Shown one piece after another: positions 1 to 9,985 of a stretch of 64,000 bases of DNA; the first letter of the stretch is position 1; each line of letters begins with the position of its first letter. A model generated the notes under the pieces. That model was given only the letters and a program-made list of their open reading frames with translations, had not been told where the DNA came from and searched no databases. Made by a program: the position numbers and the translations under genes. This DNA comes from Thermomicrobiales bacterium (lineage in GTDB: Bacteria; Chloroflexota; Chloroflexia; Thermomicrobiales; UBA6265): contig JAUJOZ010000005.1 of assembly GCA_030447415.1 (NCBI GenBank), positions 149,730 to 213,729 on the forward strand, given 5' to 3'.

Positions 1-492
1 CCGGCGGTGCGGCCGTGGAAAGCATGGGTCAGCGTGATGAACTCGTGACGGCCGGTGTACGCCTTGGCCAGGCGCATCGCCGTCTCGATCCCTTCCGCCC
101 CGGAGTTGCCGAAGAAGGTCTTCGCACGGCCGCGAAGGCCGCCCGGTGCCACCTCTGCTTGTCGTTCGGCGAGGTCGGCGACAACCGGGACGTGATAGAT
201 GTAGGTGGCGGCGTGGACCACCTGTTCCAGTTGTTCCCGCACGGCTGCTAAGACCCGCGGATGGCGGTGACCGGCGTTGACGACGGCGATCCCGGCAAAA
301 CAATCGAGGTAGGCGGTGCCGTCGGCGTCCCAGATCGTCGCCCCCTCGGCTTGCGCCACGACCGACCGGCTCGATCGCCGCCACAAAACTGGTCGTGACG
401 TATCGCCGGTACTTCTCGATCGTCGCCTCATGCGCTTGGCGGCCGTCAAGGACCGACCCCGCGGACCGCTGCTGGACTCCACTCGTGGCCAT
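1..492 (-). CDS. Class-III (PLP) aminotransferase, N-terminal part, cut by window edge
   Basis: This is the N-terminal ~160 residues of a class-III, PLP-dependent omega-aminotransferase (acetylornithine / 4-aminobutyrate type). These enzymes move an amino group between an omega-amino donor and a keto acid in the cytoplasm. Visible landmarks in order are GATIWDADGTAYLDC, GIAVVNAGHRHP, TFFGNSGAEGIETAMRLA, YTGRHEFI and AFHGRT; the middle ones are the family's cofactor-phosphate region. The ATG at 492 has AAGGAG five bases upstream. One extra base near 366 shifts the frame between AAIEPV and VVAQAEG, and removing it restores a continuous protein. The PLP lysine would lie outside the window. It is divergent from the M81 gene. 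The substrate cannot be told from this part. Confidence 0.8.
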   Translation of the reverse strand, partial: MATSGVQQRSAGSVLDGRQAHEATIEKYRRYVTTSFVAAIEPVGRGASRGGDDLGRRRHRLPRLFCRDRRRQRRSPPSAGLSSRAGTTGTGGPRRHLHLSRPGCRRPRRTTSRGGTGRPSRPCEDLLRQLRGGRDRDGDAPGQGVHRPSRVHHADPCFPRPHRR

Positions 493-759
493 CGCCGCTC
501 CTTCCCGCGGTACATCCGCACCGGTATTCCGCTGACCCCTCGTTGGACACATTCTCGCAGCCGACCGCGACAAGCCACCATGATGCGGGCGCAAGGCGCC
601 GGCAGGACGACCGCCCCCTCCCGGAGACGGATGGACGGCCTCCGGTGTGCACCCATTCGACTGGTCAGGGGTAAGCAGGTTTTGGTCGGAGTCACAGGGG
701 TATCGGATACTGGTGCTCCTACCGCCCTGTCCTCGCTCGGCGTAGCTCCGGAGGCCGTG

Positions 760-2252
760 ATGCGTATCGTGACCGGTGGCATTGCCCAGGAGACGAACAC
801 GTTCCAGTGGCACTCGACGACTCTGGCCGACTTCAACCGGCCCGGGTTCGGGCTCGTCGCCCGCGGCCACCAGATCCTGGACCTGAAAGGGACCGGCACG
901 GTCTACGGAGGTGTCGTCACCCGCGCGAAGGAACTCGGCGTCGATCTCGTCCCCACAACGTACGGTGGGGTGATGCCCGGTGGCCGGGTCACGCGGGAGG
1001 CGACGACTACGCTCCGCGACGAACTGTTGGCTGGCCTGCACGCCGCCCTTCCGGTCGACGGCGTGCTCCTCGTGCTGCACGGCGCGATGGCGCTGGAGGA
1101 CCACGATGACGCCGAGGGCCTGTTACTGGCGGCTGTCCGCGACGTGGTCGGTCCAACGGTGCCCGTCGTGGCGCCGCTCGACCTCCCAATCTCTCCGACG
1201 CGATGATGACGAAGCGGACGCCTTCGTCGGCTACAACGAGTACCCGCACGTCGACATGCCGGAGACCGGCGCGCGGGCACTCGGCATCCTCGTCGGACGC
1301 GATCCGAGGTACGGCCCGACCGACAATGGCACACGCCCGGCTCCCCCTGATGATCGCCCCGAACCAGGCAATGGTCACGACGTGGCAGTCGCCGCTGAAG
1401 ATCGCGATCGACCGCGCCCCGCGAGATCGAGGAGCCGGGCGTCCTCGCCGCCACCGTCCTCGGCGGAGTTTCCCTTCGCGGACGTGCCCTTCGCCGGCGT
1501 GGCGACCATCGTCGTCACGGACGACGATGCGGCGCTCGCCCGCCGGTACGCCGACCAGCTGGCGCGTCGTCGGCGCGCCCATTTCACGATCCGCCCGACG
1601 CCGGTCGCCGACGCGGTCGCCGAGGCGATGGCCGCTCCCACCGGCAGCGTCTACGTCCTCGCCGACATCGGCGACCTCCGGCGCGCGAGCGGGACGGCCG
1701 GCGACGGCACGGTGGTGCTCAAGGGCTTGCTCGACGCGGGGGCCCGCTCCGCCGCCGTCGCGCAGATCATGGACCCCGAGGCCGGTCGTCGCCTGCATCG
1801 CCGTCGGGGTGGGCCGCGAAGTCACGCTCCGCATTGGCGGCGCTTTGATGACCTCCACGGTCCGCCGCTCGAAGTCGCCGGGATCGTGCGGTTGATCCAC
1901 AGGAACTCGTTCCCGCTCGCCGGGCCGATGGGCGCGGGCACGGTCGCCAGCCACGCGGCCGCGGTGGTGCTGGAGGTTGGCGGCGCGGGTGGGATCGAGG
2001 TGCAGCTCACGGAATTGCGCGGCCATCCCTGGCCTGAACTACTTCCGCGCCTTCGGCATCGAGCCGACCGAACGGCGCATCCTCGTCCTTAAGAGCGCCC
2101 GCGCACTTCGGGCCGCGTTCGAGGCCGATCGCGACCAAGGTGATCGAGGTCGACGCGCCGGGCATCAGCAGCCCGAGTTGTCGAGGCTTCCAGTACCAGC
2201 GCCTGCGCCGCCCGATCTATCCACTGGACCTTCGCGGTCAATGGTCGCCTGA
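760..2252 (+). pseudogene. M81 family (MlrC-like) metallopeptidase, multiple frameshifts
   Basis: The gene starts MRIVTGGIAQETNTF at an ATG preceded by GGAGG. Characteristic M81 blocks follow in changing frames: GVMPGGRVTREA, LLVLHGAMALEDHDDAEG, VVAPLDL, ADAFVGYNEYPHVDM-ETG, FPFADVPFAGVA, VVLKGLLDAGARSAAVAQI, and near the end GIEPTERRILVLKSA and RRPIYPLD. M81 proteins are putative zinc peptidases; the namesake MlrC degrades linearised microcystin, but most members have unknown substrates. At least five frame changes occur (around 1188, 1213, 1340-1420, 1790 and 2030). Because sequence on both sides of each break is well conserved, this is either a very young pseudogene or an intact gene carrying indel errors. 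Total length (~490 codons) matches the family. Confidence 0.8.
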
Positions 2253-2351
2253 GTCGTGACGCCGGACCCGCTCTCGGCCGGATAACAGCGATGCCGCGCG
2301 TCAACGGATTGGTCCGCGAGGGCTGGCGGACAGTGCATTCGCACGCCGGTT

Positions 2352-2758
2352 TCAAAGGGCCCTCCGCCGCCGGGGACTTGACTGGCGGTAGATCGCCTCA
2401 AAGCGCTCCAAGATGTTCAAGATGTGGCCCGCGTCGATCATGGCGGCGAGATGCCCGCTGCAAAAAACGCTCCTTTCTGACGTGCGTTGTCAACAGCTTC
2501 TGAAGCGTGGCGACACGAGCTCTCGCCACAACGTCTGGGTTGAGCACGTAACGCTTGGCCTGACTCTGCCATGCTGTCCAGTACGGACTGCACGGCCAGA
2601 TCGTACAGGAGGTCGTGAAACTCCATCACCTCAGGGGTACGCGTATGGATCAAAGAGTGAAGGCTGGGATCGCAGACGTAGAACTCGTTGGCAGTAACTC
2701 GGAAGTGGGGCAAGAACCTGAGGATCGCCTCGATGGCTTGTCGATTCACTGGCTCCAT
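2352..2758 (-). pseudogene. DUF6508-like protein, two frameshifts
   Basis: Reading from the ATG at 2758 gives MEPVNRQAIEAILRFLPHF. The frame changes near 2583 (YWTAWQSQAKRYVLNPD, LLTTHVRKERF) and again at an A6 run at 2462-2467; with one base fewer there the protein continues CSGHLAAMIDAGHILNILERF to a TGA at 2352. The pattern TThvRkeRF-GHLA-G-I-IL-RF is what I remember of the DUF6508 family, small proteins of unknown function; that identification is from memory. The homopolymer position of one break favours a sequencing indel over true decay. No functional link to its neighbours is evident. Confidence 0.5.
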
Positions 2759-3056
2759 CTGGCTGTCCTCCTTCGCTCGTTGCCCGGCGCCGCGTCATCC
2801 GCCCGCGTCTCTTCACGGGCACACATGCGGCGCTTGCTCAACCACGATCCCTCAGCGGGGAACGCCCCACGTCGACTCTCCGCTCCGCGCGGTGCCACGA
2901 GCCCGGATCCGTGCTGATCTGCATCATCGAAAGCCGTAACGCACGCGAGCGGTCCGTTCATCCAAGACCCCGGATGCGATGGAGCGTGGAACGGGATACT
3001 ATCGTCGCGTCCCCAAGGTGGGGAGCGTCGGTCGCGTCGCTCGAAAGGAGAAACTG

Positions 3057-3314
3057 GTGCACGAGATCTTCCCGATCGCGTCGGGCGTTGTCCTCGCGCT
3101 CATGATATGGCGGTTCGCTGCCCCCGACTGCGACTCCCCGCCCTGGTCGTCCTCAGCTTCGTGTTCGGGTTCCTCGCCAGTTTGATCAGCGGCGAACTGG
3201 CCCTCAGCTGGGCATTTCCGTGGATCGACACGGCGCTGGTGCTGCTCGCCGCGGGGGCGACCGTCGCGGTCATGTCCGCGCGAGGCGCATCGGTACCGTG
3301 CCCCGCTCCAAGTA
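3057..3314 (+). CDS. Small two- or three-helix membrane protein (frameshifted)
   Basis: A GTG at 3057 has AAAGGAG seven bases upstream and begins VHEIFPIASGVVLALM. After a frame change near 3110 the next frame gives LPALVVLSFVFGFLASLIS and FPWIDTALVLLAAGATVAVM, so the product would be a ~85-residue integral membrane protein with two or three hydrophobic helices. A strong hairpin at 3342-3373 could end the transcript. The exact stop is uncertain because of the frame change; the TAG at 3312 is a guess. I do not recognise a family. Confidence 0.35.
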
Positions 3315-3341
3315 GCCGAACGGCATCTGCGAAGGTCTCCC

Positions 3342-3373
3342 GGAGCCGCCCGGTGTTCCGCCCGGGCGGCTCC
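3342..3373. terminator. 12-bp perfect stem-loop before the BNR gene
   Basis: Arms GGAGCCGCCCGG (3342-3353) and its exact complement (3362-3373) enclose an 8-base loop. There is no U-run after it, so this is a GC-only hairpin. Its place between the small membrane ORF and the BNR gene suits a transcript end. Confidence 0.5.
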
Positions 3374-3508
3374 TCGTGTCCGATAGCGGGAGATCGGCCA
3401 TTGCCGTCCCCATGCCGCCGGGCTTGCCGCGCCGAGCTACCGCGGCCGGTAACCCTGCATGCTTTGGTATCCTGCCGGTCTTCCCGGTCAGGGCGGAAAG
3501 GAGTCACC

Positions 3509-6500
3509 GTGTCCGACGCCCAGAATCTCGATGGACTGCTTCGCTGGCGCTGCATTGGTCCATTCCGCGGTGGCCGTGTGGTCGCCGTGGCCGGAGATTA
3601 CCGCGACCGCAACACCTTCTACTTCGGTGCGGTCGCCGGGGGCGTCTGGAAGACGACCGACGCCGGCACTTACTGGCGCTGCGTCTCCGACGGTTACTTC
3701 ACCACGGCCTCGGTCGGAGCACTCGCCGTGGCGCCGTCCGACTCGAACGTGATCTACGCAGGGATGGGCGAGACCACCATCCGCATCGATGTTTCCCATG
3801 GCGATGGGGTGTACAAGAGCACCGACGCGGGCCGCACGTGGGCCAACGTCGGGCTCGGCGATACGCGCCATATCGGCAAGGTTCGGGTCCACCCCGCGGA
3901 CCCGGACATCGTCTGGGTTGCCGCGCTCGGCCACGCCTTTGGCCCAAACACGGAGCGTGGCGTCTTCAAGAGCACCGACGGTGGTGCCACCTGGACCAAG
4001 GTGCTGTACGTCAGCGACAAAGCCGGCGCGGTCGACCTCAGCGTTGACGAGACGAACCCGCGATTCCTCTACGCGGCGGTGTGGGAGGCGTACCGCTCGT
4101 TCTGGCAAATCAGCGGCGGGGGCCGGACAGCGGCCTCTGGAGGAGCACCGACGGCGGCGAGACCTGGACGAACATCAGCGACCGGCCGAGCTTGCCGACC
4201 GGTCTTCTGGGCAAGATCGGCGTGGCCGCCTCGCCAGCCAAGGCCGGTCGGGTCTGGGCCCTGATCGAGCATGAGAAGGAGGGCGGGCTCTACCGCTCGG
4301 ACGACCACGGCGAGACGTGGGAGAAGGTCAGCGACAACCAGGACTTGATCTCACGGGCCTGGTACTACATGCACCTCGCCCGATCCGCAGGACGGCGACA
4401 CGGTCTACGTCAACAACTTGAAGTTCTGGAAGAGCAGCGACGGCGGCAAGACCTTCGGGGAGATCGACACTCCCCACGGTGACAACCACGACCTGTGGAT
4501 CGACCCCCGCGACAACCAGCGGATGATTCAGGGCAACGACGGCGGGGCCAACGTCTCGCTCAATGGCGGCGCCACCTTCAGCACCATTTACAACCAGCCG
4601 ACCGCCCAGTTCTACCACCTCGCCACCGACACCCGAGGCCTTACGTCGTCTACGGCACCCAGCAGGACAACTCAAGCGTCGCGGTGCCGAGCCGCACCAG
4701 TCACGCCGCCATCACCTGGGGTGACTGCTTCATCGCCGGCACCGGCGAAAGCGGGTACATCACCGTCCGCCTGACGACCCCGACATCGTCTATGTCGGCG
4801 CCATCGGCTCGTCACCCGGCGGCGGCACGCGCCGCAACGCTACGACCACCGCACGAAACAGATCCGGCTGCTCACGAGCTGGCCGGAATACATGGGCGGG
4901 TATGGCGCCAGTGAGCATAAGCAGCGCTTCGCCTGGACCTACCCGATCGTCATCTCACCGCACGATCCCAATACCCTCTACATCGGCGGCAACCAGGTCT
5001 TCAAGACCACGGACGAGGGTCAGAGCTGGCAGCCAATCAGCCCGGACCTGACGCGCGCCGACCCGGAGACGCTCCAGCCAACCGGGGGCCGATCAACCGC
5101 GATGCGATCGGCGCCGAGACCTACGCCACCGTCTTCTCCTTCGTCGAGTCCCCGCACGAGGCGGGCGTCTTCTGGGCCGGCTCCGACGACGGCCTGTTGC
5201 ACCTCAGCCGCGACGCGGGCGGGAGCTGGCAAAACATCACCCCGCCGGACCTTCCCGAGGGGACCATGATCAGCTGCATCGAGCCGTCGCCCTTCGATGC
5301 CGGCACTGCCTACGTCGCCGCCACCCGCTACAAGCTCGACGACTATCAACCGTACCTGTACGTCACCCGTGACTACGGCGGGCGCTGGACCCGGATCAAC
5401 GGTGGGATCCCGGACCACAACTTCACTCGGGTGATTCGCGCCGACCCCGAGTGCCAAGGGCTCCTCTACGCCGGGACCGAGACCGGGATTTACGTCTCGA
5501 CCGACGACGGCGCGAACTGGCGACCCTTTCAGTTGAACCTGCCGGTGGCCCCGATCCACGAGCTGCTAGTCAAGGGGAGCGACCTTATCGCCGGGACCCA
5601 CGGTCGCTCGATCTGGATCCTGGACGACCTGACGCCGCTCCGCGCCCTGACAGAGGGGTCGCCGGACGGCCCGGCGCATCTCTTCGCCCCGCGCGACACG
5701 CCGCGGGTGCTGCCCGGGATCGACTGGAGCGGCAATCTCGAAGGCTCGACGAACTACCTCGGCTCCCGCGGCGGCGGCTACACGGTCGAGACAACCGCCG
5801 AGGGCGAGCCGGTGCGGACCTACCTCGACGCGGGAGAGAACCCCCCGGGCGGGGTGGTCGTCACGTACCGCCTCAGCGCTCCGCCTGAGGAACCGATCAC
5901 CCTTACCTTCCGGGACACGGACGGGCAGGAGATCCGCTCCTTCTCAAGCCGCACCGCAGACGACCCACCCAAGGCCAAGGAGCGTCGCGCCCCGGCGCAG
6001 GCCGGCTGGAACCGGTTCCTCTGGGACATGCGCTATGCCCCGGCGACCAAGATCGAGGGGACGGACCCCCCCGCCGAAAAGCCGATCGACGGACCGATCG
6101 TCGCGCCGCGCGACTTCACGGTGACGCTCAAGGTCGGCGAGGTCGAGCTAACCCAGCCCTTCCGGATCGTCAAGCCCACCAACCTCCCCGCGACCCAGGC
6201 CGACCTCGACGCCCAGGAAGATCTCCTGCTCCGGATCCATCGCCAAGTCGATCGGACGACCACGACAATCAACCGGATGCGCGACCTGCGCGCTCAGCTC
6301 GACGGTTGGGCCACGCGTACGCGCGATCGCGACGGAGCTGCTGGCGTGGCCGCAGCGGCCGAGGCACTGCGGGATAAGGTACTGGAGGTCGAGAAGACGC
6401 TCCTGGTGCCGGACCTTCGCGCCGGCTGGGGCGACAACCTCAACCAGGGTGTCCGGTTGCTGGAGAAACTGGCGGGGCTCCCGGCGGTCGTGGCGCTCGG

Positions 6501-6660
6501 AGACTACCGACCGACCGATGCGGCCGAGGCGGTGTTCGCCGAGCTGACTGCTCGGATCGAGTCCGAGATCGCGCGCTTCGAGTCGCTGCTGGCTGAGGAC
6601 CTGAAGGCGTTTAACAGGCTAGCGGCGGACGCCGAGTTCGGAGCCGTGCTCGTGCCGTGA
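3509..6660 (+). pseudogene. BNR/sortilin-type beta-propeller protein (~1,045 codons), several frameshifts
   Basis: A GTG at 3509 (VSDAQNLDGLLRWRCIGPF) follows GGAAAGGAG. The protein is a series of BNR/Asp-box blades: VWKTTDAGTYW, VYKSTDAGRTW, VFKSTDGGATW, LWRSTDGGETW, LYRSDDHGETW, FWKSSDGGKTF, VFKTTDEGQSW and IYVSTDDGANW. This resembles the VPS10/sortilin-like 'WD40/YVTN/BNR' proteins common in environmental bacteria. A C-terminal ~330-residue part contains a beta domain and helical region ending FGAVLVP. No signal peptide is obvious. The frame changes near 4115, 4387, 4640, 4780, 4830 and 5085, always between well-conserved blades. The last ~490 codons (from ~5197) are one clean frame. Enzymatic function is not established for this family; carbohydrate or peptide binding is only an inference. 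It may be intact in the organism. Confidence 0.75.
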
Positions 6661-6939
6661 CCCGGGCGCGGCGGAAGCGTGCGCCCCCGCCCCCGGTTCG
6701 GACCCAGCGTTGCCTCGTGATCCGTGCAGTCGGGCAACGTGGCGGGCAGCCGTCGGCGAGGTGCTGCCCTGACACGCTGCCCGACCCAGCGGCGGCGCGG
6801 CTGTTGCTGGCGTCGTACCGGGCGTTGGATCGATGGCCGCTGCGCCCCCGCCGCGGCACCCGTCGCGCCGACCCGGTCCGCAGACCGTGGGACCACCACG
6901 GACCGTGCCGACGCGCGGGTGCCGCTGACTGCCCGCTGC

Positions 6940-7515
6940 TTAGAAGTACACGCCGCAGTGGTTAAAACCCCAGGGCAGCGCCCGACACTGCCAGGCGTTC
7001 AGGAAGGCGCTCTCCGTCGGCGTGCTGTTCCAGGGGCAGGCCCCGAGGTAGACGCGCCCGCCAGCGATCTTGTGCGCGATGGCCCAATGGTGGGTCCAGT
7101 CCACTCCCTGCCCCGGCGCCAGTAGCCCGAGGTCGACGATCACCGGCACCGGGCGGTTGTTGGCGAGGTAGCTCCGGAGCTTGCGCCACTGGTCCTCCCA
7201 GCCCCAGAAGCCGAACCCAGAGTGGCCGACCTCCGCCCAGAGCAGGTAACTCCGGAGCGCGTCGCGGATTCGCCCGCCCGTGGTGCCCAGGCCGAACGCC
7301 ACGTCCGGCCCGTAGCCCCCATCCTTGATCGCGTCGATCGCCTGCCCGTCGTCCCAGTAGTAGCGCCCACTGCGCCAGTCCCGCTCCACGCGTGGCAGGG
7401 TGTACGGGTTCTTCCCCCAATAGTCGGCGATGGTCGCGATCGCGGCCTGCCCACAGGTGTTCCAGTCGACGCCAGGCCGGTCGTTGACGTAGCAGTGCAG
7501 GTAGTCGATGGCCAT
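6940..7515 (-). CDS. C39-like / papain-fold cysteine peptidase domain protein
   Basis: A 191-residue protein starting MAIDYLHCYVN. The catalytic-Cys block is NTCGQAAIATIADYWG (Cys21) and the His block is THHWAIAHKI (around residue 147), the two landmarks of the C39-like (papain-fold) peptidase family. There is no signal peptide, and unlike ABC-linked C39 bacteriocin exporters there is no membrane or ATPase domain. It starts one base after the stop of the upstream small ORF, whose 3' end carries a GGAGGAG ribosome site, so the two are very probably co-transcribed. The active-site Asn/Asp after the His cannot be pinned down with confidence. The substrate is unknown. Confidence 0.7.
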   Translation of the reverse strand: MAIDYLHCYVNDRPGVDWNTCGQAAIATIADYWGKNPYTLPRVERDWRSGRYYWDDGQAIDAIKDGGYGPDVAFGLGTTGGRIRDALRSYLLWAEVGHSGFGFWGWEDQWRKLRSYLANNRPVPVIVDLGLLAPGQGVDWTHHWAIAHKIAGGRVYLGACPWNSTPTESAFLNAWQCRALPWGFNHCGVYF

Positions 7516-7516
7516 C

Positions 7517-7720
7517 CTACGTCTCCTCCGGCTCGAGGGTGCCCGACTCCCGTGCCTCCGCCTGGTCCGTGGGCGGGTCCGGCGGCAGTTGGTTACCCCG
7601 CTCGCCGGGAGGCGGCTTCGGCTGCCGCTCAACCCACTCCCTGAACTCCTGTCCCGGCGGCATCGGCTTCGTCTGTGGCACCTTCTCCCGTTTCTCCTTC
7701 TCCCGCGTCTCCGTGGGCAT
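7517..7720 (-). CDS. Small charged Pro-rich hypothetical protein
   Basis: A 67-residue protein from an ATG at 7720 preceded by GAGAGGAG. It is hydrophilic, with an N-terminal lysine/glutamate stretch (EKEKREK) and a Pro-rich C-terminal half (PPGERGNQLPPDPP). There is no membrane segment or recognised domain. It lies immediately upstream of, and almost touching, the C39-like peptidase gene, so it may be a partner, substrate or propeptide-like protein of that enzyme. That role is inferred only from the spacing. Confidence 0.5.
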   Translation of the reverse strand: MPTETREKEKREKVPQTKPMPPGQEFREWVERQPKPPPGERGNQLPPDPPTDQAEARESGTLEPEET

Positions 7721-7897
7721 CGATCCCGTCTCCTCTCTTGGCCGACGATCCAGCGGAACGACACCATGGTGCCGCATGACCGCCCCGCGCCGCATCGTCG
7801 GGATTACGTATTTGGTGGCCGGCTCATGCATCGAGCTGATGCCGCCGCTGGGCATGGACGGCCGACTCAACCGGACGCGACGGGGCCGCGTTGGTGA

Positions 7898-8463
7898 CTA
7901 CACCGTGCCGCTGAGCGGGCCGCAGCGGTTGCTCCCGTATGGTCCAGCACCGCACCACGTGAACTGGCAGTGCTGGACCTGGGAACACTCCGCGGTGCTC
8001 GTGCACTCCTGGGGGACTTGCTCGAATGTGTCGAGGTCGACGATACAGTGCCGCCCCCCCCGACGCTGGGGTAACCGCGGCCGCAACCGGCGGGGCAGGT
8101 GTCATTGGACGTGCAGGTCTCGGCGCAGCTCTGGTTGAGCAGGCACGCGTCCTGCCCTCCCGCGCAGCAGGTGCTGGCGCAACACGACGCCGAGGCACAC
8201 TTAGTGTCCTCATCACAGGTGCCACCAGTCGCCACCGATCCGGGTGTGACGTCGCAGGTGCCGGTCACGGGGTCCTCGCACACCTGGCCCGCTGGGCAGC
8301 AGACGAGAATCGCCCTGGTCCCACACGGGGGCTGGCCCGTCGACAACCTCGCCGGGTCCATTGCCCCGACCACCCCGCTGCCTGCCCCTTCCGCTCTTGA
8401 ACGGCGAGACCGGTGCATCGACGGGGTGCGGTTGCCGGCTAACCCCTGTTGCGGCTGCCGCAT
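7898..8463 (-). CDS. Cysteine-rich (probably exported) protein, one homopolymer frameshift
   Basis: The translation holds ~25 cysteines in short-spaced clusters (CCPAGQVCEDP, GTCDEDTKCASASCC, CAGGQDACLLNQSC, CTSNDTCPAGCG), continuing after a frame change into HCIVDLDTFEQVPQEC, CSQVQHCQFTWCG and NRCGPLSG. This is typical of extracellular disulfide-rich modules such as EB or Dickkopf-like repeats. The frame change sits at a run of eight C at 8054-8061; one base fewer gives a single continuous product ending at 7898. No clear signal peptide is visible at the 5' end, so the true N-terminus may lie upstream in another frame. I do not recognise a named family. Confidence 0.5.
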
Positions 8464-8792
8464 CGCGCGGTGGTGGTCGCCGGATAGCCGGAGCGGCGGC
8501 CCGTCAGGGCCACTGGTCGTTCATCCGCTCAACGAGTTCAACCACGGCCACTGTCGCCGGAGGATCCGGTCCGAACCGGAACGCTTGCCAGGTTCCGGCG
8601 CCTGGGCGAGTAGGGTGCCTAGTTCGGCTGTGCAGCGAGAGGCTGCCGGCGACGCTTCTGGCATCCGCTCGGGTGGGACGAGACACCTCGTGGACCGCGC
8701 TCGGCCGTGACAGCTTCCGTCGCGGCACCGCAAGACCAGGGACCGGTCCGGCGCCGGTTCCGCGTCAACTGCCAGGGATCGGTCCGCTGGGA
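8464..8792. other. Non-coding or unassigned stretch
   Basis: No reading frame with a recognisable protein, ribosome site or hairpin was found. It may include the missing 5' end and promoter of the Cys-rich gene. Confidence 0.3.
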
Positions 8793-9380
8793 TCAGGCGG
8801 AGGCGCGAAGTGGGCGCGCCGGCCCAAACTGGAGGGGGCGACGCAGCGCCGGGCGGACGGTCTCCCGGGTCATGACCGGCCGAGCGGCCGCGGCCGGTCC
8901 ATCGGCCAGCACCGCCTCAGCCACCACAACGAGCTCGCTCCCGAGCCGCAGCACCTCGTCGGCCCAGACGAGGCCGGGGACCGGGCAGCCGTCGGCCTCC
9001 ACCTCGAGCCAGCGCAGCCGGCGCGTCTTGCGGTCGAACATGACGGAGGTCACCCGGCCCACGCCCGAGCCCCCTTCGGTCACGACTGGCCGCCCGAACA
9101 GGGCGGTCACGTCCACGAGCTCCTCGCACCGCCCGGCAAGGACGGCGTCGCTCAGCAGCGGAACCGGACCGGCCAGCGTGACGGCGTCCGGGCCGAAGGC
9201 GTGCACGTCGCTCGCGTCGACGACCGCCGTCGTTGGTCGCAGGAGCCGGCGCCCGCGCCGGATAGACAAGGCCACGAGCTCACCACGCTCCGGGTCGAGA
9301 AAGACGCGGTCGATCGTGCCCACCTTCGCCCCGTCCTGGAGGCCGACGACCGCGGTGCCTTTAGCCAGCGTCCCATTCAT
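8793..9380 (-). CDS. PRC-barrel domain protein (two PRC barrels)
   Basis: A 195-residue protein. The first PRC barrel is KGTAVVGLQDGAKVG-TIDRVFLDPERGELVAL near residues 5-40; the second is GRPVVTEGGSGVG-RVTSVMFDRKTRRLRWLEVE near residues 95-130. PRC barrels are small beta-barrel modules found in the photosynthetic reaction-centre H subunit and in the ribosome-maturation protein RimM, and as free-standing proteins of unclear role. There is no signal peptide, so it is probably cytoplasmic or membrane-associated. It stands alone in a region with no close co-directional partner. Confidence 0.8.
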   Translation of the reverse strand: MNGTLAKGTAVVGLQDGAKVGTIDRVFLDPERGELVALSIRRGRRLLRPTTAVVDASDVHAFGPDAVTLAGPVPLLSDAVLAGRCEELVDVTALFGRPVVTEGGSGVGRVTSVMFDRKTRRLRWLEVEADGCPVPGLVWADEVLRLGSELVVVAEAVLADGPAAAARPVMTRETVRPALRRPLQFGPARPLRASA

Positions 9381-9902
9381 GCCCTACCCGCTTTCCTTGA
9401 CTGTACGTACACGGGGCGAGGCCGGACACGCACGAGCCGTGCCATGGAGTCAACGACCGGGTGCGTGCTCACAGGGCGGGCTCAGCGGGTTGCGTCACCG
9501 GGGAGGCCGTAGGCATTTGAGCGTCCGGCTCGGACTCTACAAAGTGGTCGGTTAGGAGCGATCACTCTGTCACCCGGGAACGCATTTGCCATCCCCCAGC
9601 CCTCCGGGAAGTCCGCTGCCGCCGGGGTGCGTCACAGGATCGTCCGGGCGATGCCCCCTTGAACATAGCCGGGCAGACGGGTGCCTCGGAGCTCGCCGAC
9701 GGTGCCGGCTTGATGAGCACCGAGTCGCCCGGATACCCGACCCGGGGCGTGGTGGGCGACTGGACAGACGATCATGGCGGCATCGCGTCCAAGGTGTTGT
9801 GGCACCGCCGACTGCCTGGATCAACGGTGAGGGGCGCCGCCCCTCTCGGCCCGTCGCGTAATACCTACCGGCTCCCGGATGCTGCCGCCGGATCGGCCGA
9901 TA
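9381..9902. other. Intergenic region upstream of the first ABC operon
   Basis: No convincing gene. Short frames on both strands show no recognisable protein. It separates the leftward PRC-barrel gene from the rightward ABC operon and must hold promoters for both. A perfect TGTACGTACA palindrome lies at about 9404-9413, close to the PRC-barrel start. Confidence 0.5.
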
Positions 9903-9931
9903 TTGACGGCGCAAGCGACCGGCTGTACCCT
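9903..9931 (+). promoter_or_regulatory. Sigma-70-type promoter for the ABC/M24 operon
   Basis: TTGACG (9903-9908), a 17-bp spacer and TACCCT (9926-9931) lie 54 bp upstream of the solute-binding protein start. The -35 is 5/6 to consensus; the -10 is weak but correctly spaced. Confidence 0.45.
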
Positions 9932-9985
9932 CGTCCGTTACTCGACCGCTGGGTGGAGGCTCTTCACCTTCCATAAGGAGGCGAC

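Noticed and set aside
9404..9413. TGTACGTACA palindrome as an operator
   Set aside because: A single 10-bp palindrome with no second copy at another promoter here; too little support.
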